A stretch of 64,000 nt of DNA, taken from NCBI GenBank assembly GCA_039519185.1, contig CM076847.1, positions 73,419,247-73,483,246 of the forward strand, read 5' to 3'. Shown in pieces: positions 56,473-64,000 of this stretch. Numbering within the stretch: position 1 is the stretch's first letter; every line of letters begins with the position of its first letter. A program made the position numbers and the translations under genes. Under the pieces are notes generated by a model. It did not search any database and had not been told where the DNA came from. It saw only the letters and a program-made list of their open reading frames with translations. Source of the DNA: Astragalus membranaceus. Its lineage: Eukaryota; Streptophyta; Magnoliopsida; Fabales; Fabaceae.

Positions 56473-57801
56473 GTTAGCCCTCTTTTTAGCAGTAGTATAG
56501 TTATAGTTTATAATTTCAGTACAAATAAATAGCTGTCCAGACGTTACAACGTCTAGAGAGTTAGTAGTCAGTAGTTGTTTTGTTTCTGTTTTGTGTGAAT
56601 GTTCCTCTCTCATTTTTCAAATTCAGTGAGCAGTGGGGCCACTGCTCATCTTTCTGTTTGGGGGGGAGGATCATTTTTATGTTTCGTGTATGCATAAAAT
56701 CAAATGCAAAATCAGTTTACTTCCCTACTCGAGTAATTATCAAAAATGTTTCTCTTTGGGGTAAATCTAAGAATGACTTTGTGTGAATGTGTGTGAGTAG
56801 CTGATGCATGCTTAAATGAATAGAATTGATTACTGCTTCCACACAAACTCTGTTTTGAGGAAAACCTAGTTAGCTAGGGACTATGTGATGCAAAAGCTAG
56901 TTTTGGTTGACTATGGTGATGGTAAAACTTGATTAAAAACTTAGAGTAGCAGTAGAAACTAAGTTTGGGGGTACATCAGGTGGTACTAAGGCTGGGAGCA
57001 AAGACTGTAGGATGATTAGTGCTTGTGTAGTGTGAGTGCAACGTTGTAACGTCTACCTGTAACGTTATAACGTATGCCGTGTGTGTTTTCGTGTTGTGTT
57101 ATGTGTTATCAAACGTTGTAGCGTCTCACCTATAAGCGTTATAACGTCTACTCCAAAAAGACCAAAAAGTGTGTGTTGTTTCAAATAAGTGGAAAAATCC
57201 ACATGTCCTCTGTGTTGGCTGCAATTTCCCGAAACAAATACTGGGTACCCCAAATATCTCAATCCTAAATTGTCAAATCCAAAGGATCAAAAAGGAGAAA
57301 ATCACAAAAACTCCAAACCAAAAGTAAAGTGAATCAAATGAAAGTTGCTCAGTAATGAGGGGTTGCAGTCCTCTGTGTGTTTTGCGTTGTGTGAGTCAGA
57401 AAAGTAGTTGCACTAATCTAGTCCTAGCACCCAAATTAAGACCCTTTGTCGTGCTTAAAATAACCCTCATGTCTTATGTGGAAATGTTAGCCTACTCTAT
57501 GTTTTGAAAGATGTTATACTCTCACCATATGGAAACCACTCTTTCATAGGCTAAGGTAGCTTCTGAACCTAGCTAGGAATAGAATTGATACAGAGATCAC
57601 ACACTCACTTTGGGCAGTAATGAATCTAAAATTTAATTGTGCATTGGTGCGTGAGTGTGTAGTGAAGGTCTGAAGGAATTAGCCCCTTGAGGAAAGTTTT
57701 TGATCAAAAATAGATGAGCAGGGTGTAAACTGTTGGTGTATTTAATTTCTTGCATCTTTTCACATGTTGTATTTCAATGGCTTGAGGACAAGCAATGGTT
57801 T
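56473..57801 (+). other. Element B 3' UTR with palindrome cluster and G-tracts
   Basis: No protein-coding frame of note. It holds a palindrome at 56539-56554 and a cluster at 57040-57149. Polypurine-like G-runs follow 'gttt' at about 56660 (CTGTTTGGGGGGGAGG) and 56961 (AAGTTTGGGGGTA), resembling the true tract at 57802. Confidence 0.7.
57040..57149. repeat. Cluster of four palindromes in B 3' UTR
   Basis: AACGTTGTAACGTCT (57040-57054), AACGTTATAACGTAT (57061-57075), AACGTTGTAGCGTCT (57112-57126) and AGCGTTATAACGTCT (57135-57149). The third and fourth carry single C-type substitutions (AGCGT), intermediates between the B and C motif forms. Confidence 0.85.
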
Positions 57802-57814
57802 AAGTTTGGGGGTG
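57802..57814 (+). promoter_or_regulatory. Polypurine tract of element B
   Basis: AAGTTTGGGGGTG directly abuts the TGATAAC start of the 3' LTR, the standard place for plus-strand priming. Confidence 0.88.
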
Positions 57815-59299
57815 TGATAACTCATATTTATATGAGTTATTCAAAGATAAATCATGCAAGTTCTCTGGCAATAGTAGGTTGTTTCTATTTAGTTTCTGTT
57901 AGTTTATTGCTTTTTAGTTAGAAAGGGGCTAAATTACAAGTTCTAGGCATTTTGGTGCCAATTGGCGCCTTTGTGAGCGTTTTGATGCTTCTTGTGTTTG
58001 TGCAGTAATCTGAACGTGGCAACGTCTCTCATCACGTCTGAAGAAGGGCAGCAGAGCAAGAAAATAATATCTCATTTTGGCGCGCATGTAATGATGGTCA
58101 AAGATCTGGAAATGAAGAAGATCTTCTCTCTCCTCAGCGCTGACGCGGCTGACGCACTGTAGCAGGGCGGTGTCACTTCAGGGCAGAGTCAACTCGCAAG
58201 CAAGCTTGGAAGGTGGGGAATGACATCAGCAAACATGTGACCCTCTTTTGACCATGGCAATTCTCTCTCTACAAAAAGGCAAGGGTGAACCATGCGGATT
58301 ACACACGACTCCATTCATCATCCACCTTCCTCCATTTTTCAGAAATAGTTTTTCTAAAAGAAGTTCTGGACACAGACTTCTTCATTTTAAATTTTCTCAA
58401 GCCCCAATTTCCATCTTCATTCGCAACCATTACTGTAAAGCTCAGACGTTGTAACGTCTTTACAGCGTGCATGAAGGAAGGCCACTTAGGCGTATCTCTT
58501 GCGTTTAGTCTCCTTTTCTCTATGTACGGTATTTGGATTTTAACTCCTCTTATTTCTGTAAGGATGCTCAGCATGAGCTAAATATTGGTAGTTGGGTTGT
58601 TGTTTTGCATGTAATGAACCTCTAGTTTAATGTTATGAAGTATTGATGTTTATGCGTTTTAAATCTTTGCATGTTAATATTTCCAAACTTGTTTTAAACT
58701 GGCCACTTAAAATAAGTAGATTCATAGGTACAGACATGGTCTATGAAAAAACTCAAAGATTTATGTGAATGAAAAGGTGCACTAAAGACATTTAGGCATT
58801 TTTATCTAAGTCTAGACATAGAATGGATAATAGTTCATAGGACATTGCTGTGGGTACTTAAAATACAGGAGTAGGCCTACTTAGAACCTAGACATAGGAA
58901 TTCTAGTACTTGAAGCTCTAACGTTTTGTGACTGAAAAGCACAGCTCTTTTGCAACAGCGTTCAAACGTTATAACGTCTATACAACATAGCATTTGTACG
59001 TATTAACGTGTAAACGTTATAACGTCTGACTAGAGGAGATTTACTTGCATGCAGCAATCCAACTCATACTTTTCCATTTTCACAACCACTTCCTCTTTAC
59101 TTGTTTTATTTACGTTCTTAGTCTTAACACCTACTTTTAGTGCCGATTTATTACCTGTTTCACTTGTGTTTTAAAGACTTGAACTCTGAAAGTTAATCAA
59201 TCCTCGTGGGAACGATCTCTTACTTTTATCCACTTTATTACTTGTACGACGTGTATACTTGCACTGATATTGCGATTATAACACACACGAGCGCAAACA
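57815..59299 (+). repeat. 3' LTR of element B
   Basis: 1,485 bp, aligning base for base with the 5' LTR apart from the two substitutions noted. Palindromes are at 58013-58027, 58444-58459, 58965-58979 and 59013-59027. Confidence 0.95.
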
Positions 59300-59304
59300 T
59301 CATG
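59300..59304. other. Target-site duplication of element B (right)
   Basis: TCATG; element A resumes in frame at 59305 with QNKIPRKLKDPGSF. Confidence 0.95.
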
Positions 59305-61507
59305 CAGAACAAAATACCCAGAAAGTTAAAAGATCCTGGCAGTTTCACCATACCTTTTTGAATTAGAAATTTTTATACTGGTCGTGCATTATGTGATTTA
59401 GGAGCAAGTATAAATTTGATGCCTAAATCCATATTCACACAACTAGGTATTGGAAATGCCAGACCTACAACTCTGACCCTTCAATTGGCAGATAGGTTAA
59501 TTGCTTACCCTGAAGGGATCATAGAAGATGTTTTAATAAAAGTTGACAAATTTGTGTTTCCTGCAGATTTTGTTATTCTTGATTTTGATGCAGATAAGGA
59601 TGTACCAATTATTCTTGGGAGACCATTCCTGGCTACTGGCAAAACACTCATTGATGTGCAAAAGGGAGAATTGACCATGAGAGTCAATGATCAATAAGTC
59701 AAATTCAACATTTTGAATGCTCTCAAATACCCAAATGATGATGTTGAAGAATGTTCTCTCATTATCTCTCTAGATCAAGCAATACTGCAACACTTCCACA
59801 AAAAGCAGGATCACTTGACCAATGCTCTAGCATCCAACCCTGGAGCAATACCAGAAAAAGAAGACAGTGTGGAGAATAAAGCTATGCAAGAAGTTGCTGT
59901 AAAAGAAGTTTGGGCAAGAAAATATGAATCCTTGGAGCTTGAGAACCTAAATCTGAAGCGAAATGTTCCTTCAACTGATGCACCTCCTCAACTAGAGCTT
60001 AAAGAATTGCCCCAGCATCTGAAATATGCTTTCTTAGGGGAAAATAACACACTTCCAGTGATCATTGCTTCTGACTTGTCACAAAAGCAGGAACATGATC
60101 TTATTACTACCCTAAGGAAGCATAAGAATGCAATAGGTTGGCAAATGTCAGACATCAAGGGCATCAGTCCTTCCATCTGCATGCATAGAATAGTTTTGGA
60201 TGAGAATTTCAAAAACAACATTGAAGTCCAAAGGTGACTGAATCCAATCATGAAAGAGGTGGTAAAGAGGGAGATAATCAAGTGGCTAGATGCTGGCATA
60301 ATCTACCCAATTTCAGATAGTGCATGGGTAAGCCCTGTGCAATGTGTACCAAAGAAGGGTGGAGTAATAGTAGTATCCAATGAAAAGAATGAATTGATAC
60401 CCACAAGAACGGTCACAGGTTGGAGGATCTGCATGGATTACAGAAAACTCAACAAGGCCACTAAAAATGATCATTTCCCATTACCCTTCATTGACCAAAT
60501 GCTGGACAGGTTAGCTGGCAAAGAATTCTATTGTTTCTTAGATGGATACTCAGGCTATAATCAAATAGCAATAGTTCCTGAAGACCAAGAAAAGACAACT
60601 TTTACATGTCCTTATGGTACTTTTACATTTAGAAGGATGTCATTTGGACTATGTAATGCTCCAGCAACATTCCAAAGGTGCATGATGACAATATTTTCAG
60701 ACTTCATTTAACATTCAATGGAGGTCTTCATGGATGACTTCTCAGTGTTTGGGGAGACATTTCAACTATGTTTATCAAACTTAGAAGAAATTCTCAACAG
60801 ATGTGAGGAGACTAACCTAGTTCTAAACTGGGGAAAAATGTCATTTCATGGTCCAAGAAGGCATTGTACTTGGCCATAGAGTTTCAAAGAAAGGTCTTGA
60901 AGTAGACAGGGCCAAGATTGAGGTGATTGAAAAATTACCCCCTTCAACTACTGTCAAATGTATCAGAAGCTTTTTAGGTCATGCAGGATTCTATAGAAGA
61001 TTTATCAAGGATTTCTCAAAGATTCCAAAGCCACTATGTCAACTCTTGCCACATGATGTGCCATTCCACTTTGATGAATCTTGCATGGAAGCATTTCAGA
61101 AACTAAAGAAGGCATTGGTGACAGCACCAGTGATAGTCACACCAGATTGGAGCAGGCCATTTGAATTGATGTGTGATGCTAGTGATTTTGCTGTAGGAGC
61201 AGTCCTTGGGCAAATGTATGACAAAGTTTTCTATTCCATTTATTTTGCTAGCAAAACACTTATTGAGGCACAATTAAACTATCTTGTGACTGAGAAAGAA
61301 TTGCTAGCTGTAGTATTTGCATTTGATAAATTTAGATCCTACTTGGTTGGCACCAAAATAATTGTTTATACAGATCATTCTGCCATCAAATATCTAATTT
61401 CAAAAAAATATGCAAAGCCTAGGCTAATTAGATGGGTTCTCCTCCTTCAAGAATTTGATCTTGAAATTTGTGATAAAAAGGGGGTGGAGAACCAAGTTGC
61501 TGATCAC
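59305..61507 (+). pseudogene. Element A protease-RT-RNase H, decayed
   Basis: Protease ALCDLGASINLMPKSIF, RT ELIPTRTVTGWRICMDYRKL and FMDDFSVFG, RNase H LMCDASDFAVGAVLG, TEKELLAVVFAFDKF and TDHSAIKYLISKK, ending NQVADH. Stops: TGA near 59359, TAA near 59696, TGA near 60236 (CGA in B), TAA near 60709. A one-base frameshift is near 60835. It breaks off where element C inserted, so its integrase is outside the window. Confidence 0.85.
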
Positions 61508-62971
61508 TGATAACCTTATTTTATATAGGTTATTTATGCTCCTAATACTTAAGTCAAGCTTATTTCTCAAGTAATTCTAGTGCTTAAATATGTGAATATA
61601 TGAATACTAGGATAAATATAGGTTATAAGTCAATTCCTTAAAACTTGGGCATAGTCAATGCCTTTGTGAATATGTTTGATGTTTTGCTTTAGCGCTGCAG
61701 CGTGTGCTATCAAGGAAACGCTACAGTGTTATATGACGGCTGACCATTGAGATATTTGTGTGGCCACTTGAGAACATGATGAGTCATCAACCTTATCTCT
61801 TCCTCTCAGCTGGAATTGTTGACTTTCAAATGGATGCTAAATTACACTTGGCGCCTCCTAAATGGAACCCATGTGATAGTTGTTGTATTCCATCATTACC
61901 ACTTTTTGTAAAGTGCTTTAAGGATAATATCTAAGTTTAATAATCATCATGTAATATTATTATTCTATTAAGACTTAGATATTATTTTGATTAATTAAGA
62001 TTACTTCACCAAGAGGTAACACACGTAGACAAGTGGTTGTAACTTTGGAGAGAAGACTTACTCTTGACACCGTAGCCACTCTCCATTGATACACACTTTT
62101 GAGCTTTTATTTTTAGCATAGTTTTCTAAGTTCTCATTCAAGGTTTTGCTCACGCCTCAACTTCATCTCTTGTATACTACTTGGGAACTTTGGAGTGCAT
62201 CTTTTGCAACCACTCTTCTCTTGTCTTCATACAGTAATACATACTCTCAAGTTGTATTATGTTGATGGAACTTGTGATGAGCTAACTTTGTTGTAGTTGG
62301 ATTGTTCTTGGTATGTAATGAACCTTGAGCAACTTTTGTATAATATTATGATGTTTGTGTTTTATTCCTTGTGTCATAATGCTTTCAATCTTGGTTTGGG
62401 AATGATCAACTAAAACAAGGTAACTTTGTGGGTACAGACATGGTTCACAAAGAGAACTCAAGGAATGATATGAATGAAAACCCTTTAAAGACATTTAAAG
62501 GAAGCACTACTTAGCTCTAGACATAGGGGAGTAGCAGTTCATAAGGCAAATGTTGTAAGAGCTTAATATACAGGGGTAAAACTTATTTAGAGCCTAGACA
62601 TAGGAGTCTTGTAACATAGCCTTGACGAAAGTGACTGAAAGGCACGCCACCAAGGCGCTACAGCGTCTAAGGATTCTGAAGCGCTACAGCGCTTAACGCT
62701 ACAGCGTCTAATATTATCTGAACATTACTCTTGGGAACTTACATGCTATAGAGCTATCCAACTCACTTTTAATTACTGCAAATTTAATCCTGTTTTATCA
62801 CAACTTATAATGTTTACCACTCTTCACTTTCACTTGTTATTTAATTCTTTTCACTAAGGTTCTAATCACTTAAACTTCATAGATTAATTCCAATCCCTGT
62901 GGGAACGAACTTTACTTATCAATATATTACTTGTTGCGATTGTGTATACTTGCACATCACCTTTTCGCACA
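61508..62971 (+). repeat. 5' LTR of element C
   Basis: Starts TGATAACCTTATTTTATATAGG and probably ends TTCGCACA. It is collinear with the B LTR at several points (for instance 'gtgggaacga' before the end, and the paired palindromes before 'atccaactca'). The 3' edge is inferred from the CA and the primer site position. Confidence 0.8.
62653..62709. repeat. C-type palindrome cluster in LTR
   Basis: AGGCGCTACAGCGTCT (62653-62668), AGCGCTACAGCGCT (62680-62693) and AACGCTACAGCGTCT (62695-62709). Further copies are at 61691-61705 (AGCGCTGCAGCGTGT) and 61717-61730. The cluster is collinear with the B LTR pair at 47694-47756. Confidence 0.85.
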
Positions 62972-62980
62972 ATAAGTTTT

Positions 62981-62998
62981 TGGCGCCGTTGCCGGGGA
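62981..62998 (+). promoter_or_regulatory. Primer-binding site of element C (tRNA-Asp type)
   Basis: TGGCGCCGTTGCCGGGGA, identical to that of element B, after a T-run. Confidence 0.92.
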
Positions 62999-63083
62999 TT
63001 GCATTTAATTTTCATTGTTTAAGTTTTTAGTAAACTTAGTGCCTATTTTACACTGGTGTGTTGTTTCTTGTTGCTGCAGCAGT

Positions 63084-63097
63084 AAGCGCTACAGCGT
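63084..63097 (+). repeat. C-type palindrome abutting the gag start codon
   Basis: AAGCGCTACAGCGT ends right before the gag ATG, as in element B. Confidence 0.8.
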
Positions 63098-64000
63098 ATG
63101 CCCAGGTCTCAACCACCAGAATTTGAACCATACTCAGAACCAGAGAGAAGGTTCAGGAAGCTAAGACATCTTCACAGGCTCAGACCCACCATGTCAGAAC
63201 ATAGCCATAGGACCATTTCTGGTAGAGCTACCACTCTACATGGCAGATCTAGCTCTGGTAGAGGAGGGACTGAACCAGGTGGAAGGGGTAGAGGTAGACA
63301 TCAGCAACCACCCACTCCAACCTTACATGACCAAGAGGACTGGTATAGACATCAATTCATAAATGAAGGACCTGCTCAAATGGTAAATGACAGAGATAGA
63401 CCAATGAGGGACTATGCTGTGTTTGATCCACAAACCATGGAGACAAGTATAGCAAGACCTACTCTCAACACAGCTCAGTTTGAATTCAAACCTATGATGT
63501 TCCAAATGTTGCAAACAGTGGGACAGTTTGGTGGTGCTCCTCAAGAGGACCCATATTTACACTTAAAGCAATATTTGGAAGTCTGCAGTAACTTCATCAT
63601 TCCAGGGGTAAGTGATGATGCATTCAGATTAAAACTTTTTCCTTATTCCTTGAAAGATAGAGCAAAGGCATGGTTAACTTCTCCTGAGCCTAACTCTATC
63701 CATACTTGGAATGAAATGGCTGAGAAATTCTTAGCAAAATACTTTCCCCCAAGTAAGAATGCAAGAATCAGGAATGAGGTTACTGCATTCAGACAAAGAG
63801 ATGCTGAAACACTGTTTGAGGCATGGGAGAGATGGAAAGAGCTGTTGAGAAAGTACCCTCATCATGGTATACCTGTGATTATCCAAATGGAGACCTTCTA
63901 CAATGGACTAGATCCAACAACCAGACAAATGCTAGATGCTTCATCAGGGGGTGTGTTGTTGAAAACCTCCTATAATGAGGCATGTGAACTGATTGATGAC
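63098..64000 (+). CDS. Element C gag, open to window end
   Basis: ATG at 63098 (MPRSQPPEFEPYSEPERR), 301 codons without a stop to the last base. It aligns with B gag throughout: YSEPERRFRKLRHLHRL, NDRDRPMRDYAVFDPQ, FEFKPMMFQMLQTVGQFGG, DAFRLKLFPYSLKDRAKAWL, AEKFLAKYFPPSKNARIRNE, FEAWERWKELLRKYPHHG. It provides the capsid region (retrotransposon gag domain from about residue 130). At the position of B's first TGA it has AGA. It begins directly after a C-type palindrome. Confidence 0.88.
   Translation, partial: MPRSQPPEFEPYSEPERRFRKLRHLHRLRPTMSEHSHRTISGRATTLHGRSSSGRGGTEPGGRGRGRHQQPPTPTLHDQEDWYRHQFINEGPAQMVNDRDRPMRDYAVFDPQTMETSIARPTLNTAQFEFKPMMFQMLQTVGQFGGAPQEDPYLHLKQYLEVCSNFIIPGVSDDAFRLKLFPYSLKDRAKAWLTSPEPNSIHTWNEMAEKFLAKYFPPSKNARIRNEVTAFRQRDAETLFEAWERWKELLRKYPHHGIPVIIQMETFYNGLDPTTRQMLDASSGGVLLKTSYNEACELIDD

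Larger units (their letters stand above)
46544..59299 (+). mobile_element. Full-length young Athila-type element B, 12,756 bp
   Basis: Order: 5' LTR, primer site, gag-pol, third ORF, long 3' UTR, polypurine tract, 3' LTR. LTRs are both 1,485 bp and differ at only two positions seen by eye (C/A near 47018/58289 and T/C near 48021/59292). Target duplication is TCATG. The coding region is intact except for two in-frame TGA codons. Athila placement rests on the tRNA-Asp-type primer site after a T-run, the ELIPTRTVTGWRICMDYRKL reverse transcriptase phrase, the absence of a chromodomain and an extra ORF in the env position. About 24 palindrome copies are spread over it. It inserted into gag-pol of related element A. 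Confidence 0.95.
45221..61507 (+). mobile_element. Athila-type Ty3/gypsy element A, interrupted by B and C
   Basis: Element A is seen as gag (45221-46543) and protease-RT-RNase H (59305-61507), separated exactly by element B with the duplication TCATG. It is cut again at 61507 by the 5' LTR of element C. Its own 5' LTR and gag N-terminus are not recognisable upstream of 45221, and its integrase end lies beyond C, outside the window. It is much more decayed than B and is a distinct lineage. Confidence 0.85.
61508..64000 (+). mobile_element. Athila-type element C, 5' part only
   Basis: Inserted into element A directly after GATCAC. It comprises a 5' LTR (61508 to about 62971), primer site, leader and an intact gag running past the window end. 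The layout matches element B, but the sequence differs clearly, so it is a sister family. If the insertion made a 5-bp duplication it would be ATCAC (61503-61507), testable only beyond the window. Confidence 0.88.

Overview
The window is a plant nuclear segment dominated by transposable elements. Supporting signs are spliceosomal introns, Ty1/copia and Athila-type Ty3/gypsy retrotransposons, RTE- and L1-type LINE relics, mariner-like MITEs and hAT elements. Several families look like those of papilionoid legumes, but this is an inference from general resemblance. No rRNA, convincing tRNA or CRISPR array was found. All calls come from reading the sequence; no search was run.

Layout. 1-6071: intergenic or intronic DNA, a LINE RNase H relic, and a minus-strand copia element (E1) cut off at its 3' end, with a regular 21-bp array in its leader. 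6072-8772: the 3' half of another copia element (E4) with its LTR. 9439-42492: fifteen phase-compatible minus-strand exons of a divergent SEC6-like exocyst gene whose introns are filled with mobile DNA. These include a degenerate copia, an RTE LINE with a (CT)n expansion, a copia element (E2, 14024-24697) carrying a complete copia element (E3, 16982-22286, TSD CTTCC), further copia relics, a hAT element with TSD CCACAACT that contains a solo LTR with TSD CTGAA, and a stack of nested terminal-inverted-repeat transposons at 38471-40547. 43519-43980: a GC-rich stretch that may be the promoter and leader of the SEC6-like gene. 44245-44911: a relic of a putative gypsy-type transposon domain. 45221-64000: three Athila-type elements. 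Degenerate A (45221-61507) is interrupted by nearly pristine B (46544-59299, TSD TCATG, two LTR differences seen by eye) and by C (from 61508, running off the window).

Most interesting observation: element B carries about 24 copies of a 16-bp palindrome (consensus AGACGTTAYAACGTCT) in its LTRs, leader, gag-pol, third ORF and 3' UTR, in more than one reading frame. Sister element C has a diverged version (AGGCGCTACAGCGTCT) at collinear sites, including directly against the gag start codon, with paired T-A to C-G changes that preserve symmetry. Element A shows a third palindrome (CATTGCTnnAGCAATG). This looks like a rapidly evolving, family-specific cis-element system, perhaps read by an element-encoded protein or folded as RNA. 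The function is unknown.
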